Program-made: the position numbers and the translations under genes
Part shown: piece by piece, positions 1 through 6,325 of the stretch
How positions within the stretch are numbered: the first letter of the stretch is position 1
Layout of the letters: each line of letters begins with the position of its first letter
Assembly: GCA_947564765.1 (NCBI GenBank)
Contig: CANODN010000032.1
Span: 1-12,246, forward strand
Length of the DNA stretch: 12,246 nucleotides
Source of the DNA: an uncultured Roseburia sp.
Lineage (GTDB): Bacteria; Bacillota; Clostridia; Lachnospirales; Lachnospiraceae
Reading direction: 5' to 3'
The notes under the pieces: model-generated
Told to the model about the DNA's origin: nothing
Databases searched by the model: none
The model's input: only the letters and a program-made list of their open reading frames with translations

Positions 1-33
1 TCTATAAGAGTTTATTAAAATCAGAATGCTAAA

Positions 34-53
34 GATATATTTTGATATATTTT
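34..53. repeat. Perfect 10-bp tandem duplication in the ftsZ leader
   Basis: GATATATTTT occurs twice back to back (34-43 and 44-53), one helical turn apart, just upstream of the ftsZ ribosome binding site. It could be a regulator site, part of a promoter AT tract, or simple slippage. No convincing -35/-10 pair is visible in the 77 bases available upstream of ftsZ, so the promoter may lie before the window. Confidence 0.5.
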
Positions 54-77
54 TGAAGAATAGAAGGAGGAACTACC

Positions 78-1301
78 TTGCTTGAAATTAAGAAACCAGA
101 TGATTCCAGTGCAAAGATCATTGTAATTGGAGTGGGAGGCGCTGGAAACAATGCAGTGAATAGAATGATCGATGAAAGTATCGGCGGAGTTGAGTTCGTA
201 GGAGTGAATACGGACAAGCAGGCGCTGATGCTTTGCAAAGCGCCTACATTGATCCAGATCGGAGAGAAGCTGACAAAAGGATTGGGTGCAGGTGCACAGC
301 CTGAAATCGGACAGAAGGCAGCAGAAGAGAGTTCAGAAGAGCTTGCAGCAGCAGTAAAAGGTGCAGATATGGTTTTTGTCACCTGCGGCATGGGCGGCGG
401 AACCGGAACAGGAGCAGCGCCGGTAGTTGCACAGATAGCCAAGGAACAGGGCATTCTGACCGTAGGTGTTGTAACGAAACCCTTCAAATTTGAAGCAAAG
501 ACGCGTATGGTCAATGCAGTATCCGGAATTGACCGTTTAAAGGAATGTGTTGATACACTGATTGTAATTCCCAATGATAAGCTGTTAGAGATCGTAGACA
601 GAAGGACGACGATGCCGGATGCGTTAAAGAAAGCGGATGAAGTGCTCCAGCAGGCAGTTGCCGGTATTACGGATCTGATCAATGTACCTGCCTTGATCAA
701 TCTTGATTTTGCAGATGTACAGACGGTTATGAAGGATAAAGGACTGGCGCATATCGGTATCGGTACGGCTAAGGGTGATGATAAGGCAATTGAAGCAGTA
801 AAGCTTGCCGTTGCAAGTCCGCTGCTTGAGACGACGATTACCGGTGCATCCCATGTAATTATCAATATTTCCGGTGATATTTCCCTGATGGATGCCAATG
901 ATGCAGCAAGCTATGTACAAGATCTCTCCGGAGACAATGCAAATATCATTTTTGGTGCCAAGTATGACGATTCCATGACAGATGAAGCAACGATCACCGT
1001 AATTGCTACAGGACTTGAGAATCAGGGACAGACAGGACGGATGATGTCAGGTTCCAAATATGGTTCTTCCATGACACCGCCCCGTACGGCGGCAGGAGGC
1101 ACAAGGCCTGTGACGGCAGGTACGAGGCCGGCGCAGACGCCAGGTTTACATAGTACATCGGTTGGAATGGGTTCCTCCTCACAGCAGCCGACAACAACGC
1201 CTTTTAATTACGGCGGAATTAAGAGACCTCCCAAGCCGGAGAGTTCTGTCAAACAAAGAGATATTCAGATTCCTGATTTTCTGAAGAATACAAAGAGATA
1301 A
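78..1301 (+). CDS. ftsZ: Cell division protein FtsZ (tubulin-like GTPase)
   Basis: FtsZ polymerises with GTP at mid-cell or at the polar sporulation septum and scaffolds the division machinery in the cytoplasm. The 407-residue protein has the nucleotide-binding GVGGAGNNAVNRM near residues 18-30, the tubulin signature GGGTGTG at 106-112, and the catalytic T7 loop NLDFADV at about 208-214. A Gly/Thr/Pro-rich variable linker (about 320-390) follows, and the C-terminal peptide IQIPDFLKNTKR would bind FtsA, SepF or other partners. Length is typical for Firmicutes. The start is TTG at 78, chosen because AGAAGGAGG lies 7 nt upstream and because no ATG gives the conserved N-terminus. A strong terminator follows the stop. 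The downstream neighbours spoIIGA-sigE match the classical Firmicute gene order. Confidence 0.98.
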   Translation: MLEIKKPDDSSAKIIVIGVGGAGNNAVNRMIDESIGGVEFVGVNTDKQALMLCKAPTLIQIGEKLTKGLGAGAQPEIGQKAAEESSEELAAAVKGADMVFVTCGMGGGTGTGAAPVVAQIAKEQGILTVGVVTKPFKFEAKTRMVNAVSGIDRLKECVDTLIVIPNDKLLEIVDRRTTMPDALKKADEVLQQAVAGITDLINVPALINLDFADVQTVMKDKGLAHIGIGTAKGDDKAIEAVKLAVASPLLETTITGASHVIINISGDISLMDANDAASYVQDLSGDNANIIFGAKYDDSMTDEATITVIATGLENQGQTGRMMSGSKYGSSMTPPRTAAGGTRPVTAGTRPAQTPGLHSTSVGMGSSSQQPTTTPFNYGGIKRPPKPESSVKQRDIQIPDFLKNTKR

Positions 1302-1315
1302 GATAATCCTATAAG

Positions 1316-1358
1316 AAGATCTTAAGAAGAGAAACTGCTTTTCTTAAGGTCTTTTTTT
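1316..1358 (+). terminator. Rho-independent terminator after ftsZ
   Basis: A 14-bp stem (1318-1331 with 1338-1351, including two G-U wobbles) closes a 6-nt loop and is followed by seven T residues. It separates ftsZ from spoIIGA. The T-tract runs straight into the first 0A-box-like sequence of the spoIIGA promoter. Confidence 0.9.
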
Positions 1359-1433
1359 GTCGTATTTGTCAGATGAGTTTTTTGGGGAATTTTCCATGGT
1401 TTGACAAAATATAAAAAAGACATCTTTTATAAT
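1356..1433 (+). promoter_or_regulatory. Spo0A-type sigma-A promoter of spoIIGA-sigE
   Basis: The -35 TTGACA (1401-1406) and -10 TATAAT (1428-1433) are both perfect but are separated by 21 bp instead of about 17. The Bacillus subtilis spoIIG promoter is known for a similarly stretched spacer that is rescued by phosphorylated Spo0A. Sequences resembling the 0A box (TGNCGAA) occur at 1358-1364 (TGTCGTA), 1367-1373 (TGTCAGA, 9 bp further on) and 1402-1408 (TGACAAA, over the -35). This matches the known two-site layout. The elements are seen directly; Spo0A control is inferred. Confidence 0.8.
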
Positions 1434-1464
1434 AAATACCAGCAGATGAAGCTGGAGGTGAAGA

Positions 1465-2274
1465 GTGAATTATGAGTTTTATGCAGATGTATTTTTCCTG
1501 ACAAATTTTTATCTGGATTTTCTTGCTGTCTATATGGTTGGCAGGATATTGAATCAAAAGAAAAAAGTGCTTAGATATCTGATCTGCTGTGCATTAGGCA
1601 GCCTGGCAGGATGTATCCTGTTTTTGGTTTTTCAAAATTATGATCTGTATCTTTTGTGTGTGCATTTTATTGTAAATCCGGGAATGGTATTCGGGTGTTT
1701 TTTTCCGGCAAAAAAAGGAATATATGGAAAGGCTTTTTGCCTGATGTACTTTGTGATACTGTTGCTGGGCGGAAGTATGGAATGGCTCTATGTTACAATT
1801 GCAGGCAGACGTTATTATGAACTGTGCCTGCTTTTTACATCTGTTCCGGTTCTTCTGTTTCTATATATCTTACGCAGAAAAAACAAAAGTGTGCAGACCT
1901 TTTATTCCGTTCTGCTGGAGCATGGAGAGAAGAAAGTGACCTTTATTGCGCTGTATGATACAGGAAATCGTCTGATAGATCCTTATATCAAAAAGCCGGT
2001 TCATATTATCTCAGAAGAGATATGGGAAGCTCTGGGAGGAAAGCAGGATTTTGCCACGCGGCTGATTCCTTTTTCGTCTGTTGGCTGCAAGCAGGGTATG
2101 CTGGAAGCTTTTGGTATAGATCGCATTAAAATTAAGGCAGACGAAAAAATTTATGAAATTTCTCCGGCAATACTGGCAGTGGCCGGACAGGAGATTTTTG
2201 CAAATCGGGCATATCAGATGATATTAAATGGAGAAAGTATAGAGAAAGGAAACGAAAACGGCATATGTACATAA
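1465..2274 (+). CDS. spoIIGA: Pro-sigma-E processing aspartic protease SpoIIGA
   Basis: SpoIIGA is a membrane-bound aspartic protease at the asymmetric septum that removes the pro-sequence from sigma-E after a signal from the forespore. The N-terminal half (residues about 7-137) is hydrophobic with roughly five membrane segments, beginning with the typical YADVFFLTNFYLDF. The C-terminal half carries the catalytic LYDTGNRLIDP, with the active Asp at 165, and the conserved RLIPFSSVG at 199-207. At 269 residues it is somewhat shorter than the B. subtilis protein (about 309). The start is GTG at 1465, with GGAGGTG ending 4 nt before it; the first in-frame ATG would delete the first membrane segment. 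It overlaps sigE by 10 bp, so protease and substrate are co-translated. Confidence 0.95.
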   Translation: MNYEFYADVFFLTNFYLDFLAVYMVGRILNQKKKVLRYLICCALGSLAGCILFLVFQNYDLYLLCVHFIVNPGMVFGCFFPAKKGIYGKAFCLMYFVILLLGGSMEWLYVTIAGRRYYELCLLFTSVPVLLFLYILRRKNKSVQTFYSVLLEHGEKKVTFIALYDTGNRLIDPYIKKPVHIISEEIWEALGGKQDFATRLIPFSSVGCKQGMLEAFGIDRIKIKADEKIYEISPAILAVAGQEIFANRAYQMILNGESIEKGNENGICT

Positions 2275-3005
2275 AAATAAACAGAACAAAACAAATTCAA
2301 TTTAAATGGATACCCTCGATATATCAGATGGTATTCGGACCGAAAAATGAAGTTCACTATATCGGCGGGACAGAGGTGCTGCCGCCGCCGCTGGAGGCGG
2401 AAGAAGAGGCTGCCTGTATCAGCTGTCTGGGAGAGCATGGGCAGGATCAGGCGAAGAGTACGCTGATTGAACATAATCTTCGTCTGGTGGTTTATATTGC
2501 CAAAAAATTTGATAATACGGGAATCGGCGTGGAGGATCTGATTTCTATTGGAACAATAGGGCTGATCAAATCCATTAATACCTTTAATCCCCAGAAAAAT
2601 ATCAAGCTTGCGACGTATGCTTCCAGATGTATTGAAAATGAAATATTGATGTATTTGAGAAGAAACAGTAAGACGAAAATGGAAGTGAGTATCGACGAAC
2701 CGTTAAATGTAGACTGGGATGGAAATGAGCTTTTATTGTCGGATATCCTGGGGACGGATGAGGATGTGATTTACCGGGATATTGAGGCGGAGGTGGAGCA
2801 TCATCTTCTGGGAAAGGCCATTGACAAATTATCGGGAAGAGAGCGGATGATTGTAGAACTGCGGTACGGTCTTGGCAAAGGAGGCGGAAGAGAGCTGACG
2901 CAGAAGGAAGTGGCAGACCGGCTGGGAATTTCCCAGTCTTACATATCCAGACTGGAGAAAAAGATCATGCGCCGTTTAAAAAAGGAAATGATACGGTTAG
3001 AATAA
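2265..3005 (+). CDS. sigE: Sporulation sigma factor E precursor (pro-sigma-E)
   Basis: Sigma-E directs early mother-cell transcription during sporulation. It is made as a membrane-associated precursor. About 28 residues precede the conserved EVHYIGGTEVLPPPL, slightly longer than the 24 before the same motif in B. subtilis, and are the likely pro-sequence cut by SpoIIGA. Region 2 is clear (NLRLVVYIAKKF, then EDLISIGTIGLIKSINTF at about 90-107, and the KLATYASRCIENEILMYLRR segment). Region 4 ends with the helix-turn-helix LTQKEVADRLGISQSYISRLEK (about 211-232). The ATG at 2265 lies inside the end of spoIIGA. A weak AAAGGA is 14 nt upstream, so translational coupling is likely. A GKGGG insertion in region 4 replaces the shorter Bacillus loop. 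Confidence 0.96.
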   Translation: MYIKINRTKQIQFKWIPSIYQMVFGPKNEVHYIGGTEVLPPPLEAEEEAACISCLGEHGQDQAKSTLIEHNLRLVVYIAKKFDNTGIGVEDLISIGTIGLIKSINTFNPQKNIKLATYASRCIENEILMYLRRNSKTKMEVSIDEPLNVDWDGNELLLSDILGTDEDVIYRDIEAEVEHHLLGKAIDKLSGRERMIVELRYGLGKGGGRELTQKEVADRLGISQSYISRLEKKIMRRLKKEMIRLE

Positions 3006-3034
3006 AATAATAGTATCCAGGATTCCCTGCCATG

Positions 3035-3043
3035 TGTTATAAT
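3035..3043 (+). promoter_or_regulatory. Extended -10 promoter for the beta-CASP gene
   Basis: TGTTATAAT is a perfect extended -10 (TG, one base, TATAAT) in the 68-bp gap after sigE. No good -35 is present at 17 bp. It gives the beta-CASP gene a vegetative sigma-A start independent of sigE, and AAGGAGAGG (3060-3068) serves as its ribosome binding site. Confidence 0.6.
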
Positions 3044-3073
3044 TGATGTATCAAAAGGCAAGGAGAGGGTGCT

Positions 3074-4675
3074 ATGCGATTAGAGTTTTTGGGTGCAGAC
3101 CATGAGGTGACCGGAAGCTGCCATTTTCTGGAGTTCGGTGATAAGAGACTGTTAGTGGACTGCGGTATGGAGCAGGGGCCGGATTTGTATGTGAATCAGG
3201 AAATTCCGGTGAATCCTGCAGAAATTGACTACATATTTATTACCCATGCCCATATTGACCATTCCGGTTTGCTGCCGCTGGTGTACGCCCACGGATTCCG
3301 GGGGCAGGTATTTGCTACAAAGGCTACCTGTGAGCTGTGCAGTATTATGTTAAGAGACAGTGCACATATCCAGATGTTTGAAGCAGAGTGGAAGAACCGA
3401 AAGGGACGGCGGGCAGGAGAAAAAGAAGTGACGCCTCTTTATAATATGCAGGATGCAGAAGGGGTTTTGAAGCTGTTTCTTCCCTGCGATTATAATCAAA
3501 AGATGGCTGTTGACGAAAATCTAAGCGTGCGGTTTGTAGACGCAGGACATCTGCTTGGTTCTGCCAGTATTGAGATGTGGGTGAAGGAAGAAAACGAAGA
3601 GGTTAAAATTGCTTTTTCTGGCGATATCGGACATTCCGGCAAGCCGTTGATCAAAAATCCGGAATTTATTACAGAAGCGGATTATGTGGTAATGGAATCG
3701 ACCTACGGAGATAAAAACCACAGTGCGTCGGTGGATTTTTCCAGAGAACTGGCAGCAATTATTGACCGTACCTTTGCAAGAGGAGGCAATGTTGTGATTC
3801 CTGCTTTTTCCGTAGGAAGAACCCAGGAAATGCTTTATTTTTTAAGAAAAATCAAGACGGATCGTATGCTGAGCCGTTTTTTGGATTTTGAAGTTTACAT
3901 CGACAGCCCTCTGGCTGTCGATGCAACTCAGATTTTCCACAAAAATGTATCGGAGTGTTTTGATGCAGAAGCATTATCACTGGTGAAGCAGGGCATCAAT
4001 CCCATTGGATTTCCGGGGCTTAAGATGGCGATTACAAGTGATGAGTCAAGGGAGATCAATTTTATTGAGAAACCCGTTGTCATTATATCTGCCTCCGGTA
4101 TGTGCGAGGCCGGAAGGATACGGCATCACTTGAAGCACAATCTCTGGAGGAAAGAATCTGCCATACTGTTTGTGGGCTTTCAGGTTCCCGGGACACTGGG
4201 CAATGCGCTGTTAAACGGAGCAAAGGAAGTAAGGCTTTTTGGAGAGACGATTCACGTACAGGCAGAAATCTTAAACCTTCCGGGAATCAGCGGTCATGCG
4301 GATAAGGATCATCTGACAGAATGGGCGTCTAAAATCAAAAATCCAAGAAAGATTTTTGTTGTGCACGGTGACGATAAGGTCTGTGATTCCTTTGCCGATC
4401 ATCTGAAAAAGGAACTTTCGGTGTCTGCGGCTGCGCCTTACAGCGGAGACTGCTATGATCTGATTACGGGAGAAATGACGGCACAGGGCAGCAGAGAGCA
4501 GGCAGTGAAGAAAAAAGACAGGAAAATGCGGGCGGCTTCGAATATCTTTGCAAGGCTTGTTGCGGCAGGACAACGGCTTTTGGCCGTTATCAACCGCTGT
4601 GAAGGAATGCCGAATAAAGAATTGGGCAGATTTGCAGATCAGATCAATTCCCTTTGTGATAAGTGGGACCGGTAA
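3074..4675 (+). CDS. Beta-CASP metallo-beta-lactamase fold RNase-like protein
   Basis: This is a member of the CPSF73/Ysh1-like beta-CASP family of zinc nucleases that cut or trim RNA in the cytoplasm. The 533 residues show HAHIDH (58-63), H159 in DAGHLLGS, and D184 in FSGDIG, the zinc-binding set of the lactamase domain. The beta-CASP motifs are MESTYGD (207-213), PAFSVGRTQE (243-252), SASGMCEAGR (339-348), SGHAD (406-410) and VVHGD (429-433). A basic, Ala-rich extension of about 60 residues follows (470-533); its role is not evident. All metal ligands are present, so it is probably active. It lies between sigE and the oppositely oriented sigG and ends 12 bp from the sigG stop. Its RNA substrate cannot be told from sequence; a specific role in sporulation is not shown. 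Confidence 0.9.
   Translation: MRLEFLGADHEVTGSCHFLEFGDKRLLVDCGMEQGPDLYVNQEIPVNPAEIDYIFITHAHIDHSGLLPLVYAHGFRGQVFATKATCELCSIMLRDSAHIQMFEAEWKNRKGRRAGEKEVTPLYNMQDAEGVLKLFLPCDYNQKMAVDENLSVRFVDAGHLLGSASIEMWVKEENEEVKIAFSGDIGHSGKPLIKNPEFITEADYVVMESTYGDKNHSASVDFSRELAAIIDRTFARGGNVVIPAFSVGRTQEMLYFLRKIKTDRMLSRFLDFEVYIDSPLAVDATQIFHKNVSECFDAEALSLVKQGINPIGFPGLKMAITSDESREINFIEKPVVIISASGMCEAGRIRHHLKHNLWRKESAILFVGFQVPGTLGNALLNGAKEVRLFGETIHVQAEILNLPGISGHADKDHLTEWASKIKNPRKIFVVHGDDKVCDSFADHLKKELSVSAAAPYSGDCYDLITGEMTAQGSREQAVKKKDRKMRAASNIFARLVAAGQRLLAVINRCEGMPNKELGRFADQINSLCDKWDR
3898..3923. repeat. Perfect 11-bp inverted repeat inside the beta-CASP gene
   Basis: CATCGACAGCC (3898-3908), a 4-nt loop CTCT, then its exact reverse complement (3913-3923). 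It lies over the codons for the conserved IDSPLAVDA motif, so protein conservation may be the sole cause. No T-tract follows. Confidence 0.75.
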
Positions 4676-4687
4676 GGGATATCCGCA

Positions 4688-5467
4688 TTAAGACAGATAA
4701 TGGCGCATATTTTTTAAAGCCGATTTTTCCAGACGGCTGACCTGCGCCTGGGAAATATGAATTTCTTCCGCGACCTCCATTTGGGTTTTGCCTTCAAAAA
4801 AACGGAGCTTAATGATATAGTTTTCTCGTTTGTTTAAATGTTTCATGGCGTCATTGACAGAGAGGTTTTCAATCCAGTTTTCTTCTTTGTTTTTCTTGTC
4901 TCTGACCTGATCCATAACGTAAAGGGTATCGCCTCCGTCGGTATAGACAGGATCATAAAGGGAGAGAGGACTTTGAATTGCGTCTAAGGCAAAGACCAGT
5001 TCCTCCTTTGGGATGCCGGTGGAGTCGGCAATATCCTGGATGGTGGGTTCTTTGAAGGAGGTTTTTGCCAGTTCCTCTTTGGCATGGATGGCTTTGTAAG
5101 CGGTATCCCGAAGGGAACGGCTGACGCGGATAGAAGAAGCGTTGTCTCTTAGATAGCGGCGGATTTCGCCGATGATCATAGGGACTGCATAAGTGGAAAA
5201 TTTGACGCCGATGGTATCGTCAAAATTATCAATGGATTTGATCAGGCCGATGCAGCCGATCTGAAACAGATCGTCCACATTTTCATTATTGCCGGAGAAA
5301 CGTTTGATAACGCTTAAAACCAGTCTTAAATTACCTTTGATATACGTTTCTCTGGCGGCGGCATCGCCTGCTTTGATTCTTTTAAACAGCTCTTCTTTTT
5401 CCTCTTCTTTGAGGATGGGGAGTTTGGATGTGTTTACACCGCATATTTCGACTTTGTAGACAGCCAT
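4688..5467 (-). CDS. sigG: Forespore sigma factor G
   Basis: Sigma-G directs late forespore transcription (spore coat-independent maturation, SASP and germination genes). The N-terminal MAVYKVEICGVNTSKLPIL is the family signature. Region 2 is VDDLFQIGCIGLIKSIDNF (about 64-82) and VKFSTYAVPMIIGEIRRYLRD. Region 3 contains IRVSRSLRDTAYKA, and the region 4 helix-turn-helix is KTQMEVAEEIHISQAQVSRLEK (227-248). At 259 residues it is full length. The ATG at 5467 has GGAGG 7 nt upstream. Unlike B. subtilis, where sigG follows sigE in the same direction, here it is inverted and separated from sigE by the beta-CASP gene. A candidate sigma-F/sigma-G promoter lies directly upstream. The residue aligned with B. 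subtilis Asn45 is Lys44. Confidence 0.97.
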   Translation of the reverse strand: MAVYKVEICGVNTSKLPILKEEEKEELFKRIKAGDAAARETYIKGNLRLVLSVIKRFSGNNENVDDLFQIGCIGLIKSIDNFDDTIGVKFSTYAVPMIIGEIRRYLRDNASSIRVSRSLRDTAYKAIHAKEELAKTSFKEPTIQDIADSTGIPKEELVFALDAIQSPLSLYDPVYTDGGDTLYVMDQVRDKKNKEENWIENLSVNDAMKHLNKRENYIIKLRFFEGKTQMEVAEEIHISQAQVSRLEKSALKNMRHYLS

Positions 5468-5505
5468 GAGAGGACCTCCAGTTTCTTAAAGTAGTATATA
5501 AAAAT

Positions 5506-5532
5506 CATTCTCACTTTTGGCTGTTTTTATTC
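5506..5532 (-). promoter_or_regulatory. Sigma-F/sigma-G-type promoter of sigG
   Basis: Reading the minus strand, GAATA (5528-5532) fits the forespore -35 consensus GHATR. AGTGAGAATG (5506-5515) fits the GGNNANAHTR -10 at every defined position but the first. The 12-bp gap between them equals the usual spacing for this extended -10. A start near 5499 gives a leader of about 32 nt. No sigma-A promoter is evident. The consensus is from B. subtilis; use here is inferred. Confidence 0.6.
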
Positions 5533-5545
5533 ATGAAAAGAATCC

Positions 5546-5563
5546 TTGGAATGATCTTTCCAA
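5546..5563. repeat. Short inverted repeat upstream of sigG and the small gene
   Basis: TTGGAA, six bases, TTCCAA, located between the divergent sigG and small-protein genes and upstream of the sigG -35. It could be an operator. The arms are only 6 bp, so chance is a real alternative. Confidence 0.35.
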
Positions 5564-5668
5564 TGGGAAAAGACAACAGGATATTTTAAAAAGAAAATAC
5601 GATAAATAAAGCTGCCGGTTTATAAAAGAAACAGCAGCAAAATAAGTGGTTAAATGAGGAGAGATAGC

Positions 5669-5989
5669 ATGCAGGATATGATTGACAAAAGAAATTTTAA
5701 AGAAAAATGCGCAAGAAGTATTGTGAAAGGATATAATGTACATTATATGACGCAGGAGGAGACAGAGGCTTTGCGGGCTGCGCAGGAGGCTGAGAAAAAG
5801 CCTGTGGCAGCGACAGCAGATTCCGGGAAGGATATGGTGTTTGAGGCGGATGAGCGGTTTGCAGATCAGCCTTCTTCTACCTATGGGACAACAGAGGTGA
5901 AGGACCCAGTGACGAAGGAGCAGATTGAACGGATTTTGGGAGAGAGGAAGGAGAATCCCTTTGAGGCGCTGCAGGGAGGAATGCAGTAA
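5669..5989 (+). CDS. Small hydrophilic protein of unknown function (106 aa)
   Basis: I do not recognise this family. The protein is charged and soluble, with no signal peptide or membrane segment. A basic N-terminus (KRNFKEKCARSIVKGYNVHYMT) is followed by a Glu/Ala-rich, probably helical stretch (about 30-45), a Pro/Ala/Asp-rich low-complexity middle, and a conserved-looking tail DPVTKEQIERILGERKENPFEAL. The ATG at 5669 is preferred over the in-frame ATG at 5654, because GAGGAG (5656-5661) is the ribosome binding site for 5669 and overlaps the earlier ATG. Codon use is normal for the window, which supports a real gene. It is divergent from sigG and upstream of the repeat region and the DapF-like gene. 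No function can be inferred. Confidence 0.75.
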   Translation: MQDMIDKRNFKEKCARSIVKGYNVHYMTQEETEALRAAQEAEKKPVAATADSGKDMVFEADERFADQPSSTYGTTEVKDPVTKEQIERILGERKENPFEALQGGMQ

Positions 5990-6015
5990 GAGGTTTTTGG
6001 GTTTTGGAGACGGAC

Positions 6016-6104
6016 GGCAGCCGTCAGCCGGATATAGGAAGTGGGGACTGTATTCCCGTTGGTCATAAGGTCTCCCACTTTCCTATATCCGGCTGGCGGC
6101 TGCC
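6016..6104. repeat. Long near-perfect inverted repeat (MITE/REP-like)
   Basis: The arm 6016-6047 (32 nt) pairs with 6071-6104 (34 nt) with one G-U position and two single-base bulges, around a 23-nt loop (6048-6070). The outer part begins GGCAGCC and ends GGCTGCC. No T-run follows, so it is not an ordinary terminator. Length, symmetry and intergenic position fit a dispersed palindromic element or a structured RNA. No transposase or target-site duplication is evident. Confidence 0.85.
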
Positions 6105-6205
6105 TGTGTTTCGGAAAAATGCAAAAAAGCTTACTGTGTTTTGGGAAAAATAAAGAGCGGGTACATTTTGTTTTGAGAGAGAATAAAGATTTATTGTGTT
6201 TTAGT
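6105..6205 (+). repeat. Degenerate tandem repeats of about 30 bp
   Basis: Four units begin at about 6105, 6135, 6167 and 6195, each opening with TGTGTTT or a close variant. The second and third continue into a purine-rich run ending AATAAAG, and the first has a looser version of it. Spacings are 30, 32 and 28 bp. They abut the long inverted repeat. Similarity is partial and low complexity contributes to it. Confidence 0.4.
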
Positions 6206-6325
6206 GTGTATGGGAGGGGGAGAGAAAACAGGGGATGATTTTGTATGGAAAAACAGGGGAGAGAGGAACGTGATTTGGTGCGGTGCATAAAATGGGAGAG
6301 AGAATGTGTTTTTTGAGAGTGTAAT

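Larger units (their letters stand above)
5990..6325. other. Non-coding stretch with hairpin, degenerate repeats and C-poor leader
   Basis: These 336 bases hold no gene I would support. They contain a large inverted repeat (6016-6104), then about four degenerate 30-bp repeats (6105 to about 6205), then a purine-rich tract with only about five cytosines between 6171 and 6325. AAAACAGGGGA recurs 25 bp apart (about 6226 and 6251), and GAGAGAGAAT recurs at about 6175 and 6295. No good promoter, terminator T-tract or known riboswitch shape is visible. The minus strand is open over most of it, but the encoded peptide is low in complexity. Confidence 0.7.

Noticed and set aside
29..898. 289-residue open frame on the minus strand across ftsZ
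   Set aside because: It is exactly antisense to the highly conserved FtsZ GTPase domain, has no recognisable domain and no convincing ribosome binding site; it reflects codon bias of ftsZ.
4566..4590. Hairpin near the end of the beta-CASP gene as a terminator
   Set aside because: It lies about 90 bases before the stop codon with no downstream T-tract.
6016..6104. Integron attC site
   Set aside because: No integrase or cassette arrangement is present, and the arms lack a recognisable GTT-AAC core layout.
6105..6205. CRISPR-like spacing of about 30-bp repeats
   Set aside because: The units are degenerate, vary in length, have no separate spacers and no cas genes nearby.
6211..6260. G-quadruplex from the G runs
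   Set aside because: Four G runs exist, but two of the connecting loops are over ten bases, making a stable quadruplex unlikely.
5881..6288. 135-residue open frame on the minus strand over the repeat region
   Set aside because: It covers the palindrome and low-complexity repeats, overlaps the end of the small gene, and its peptide is a translation of repeats without domain character.
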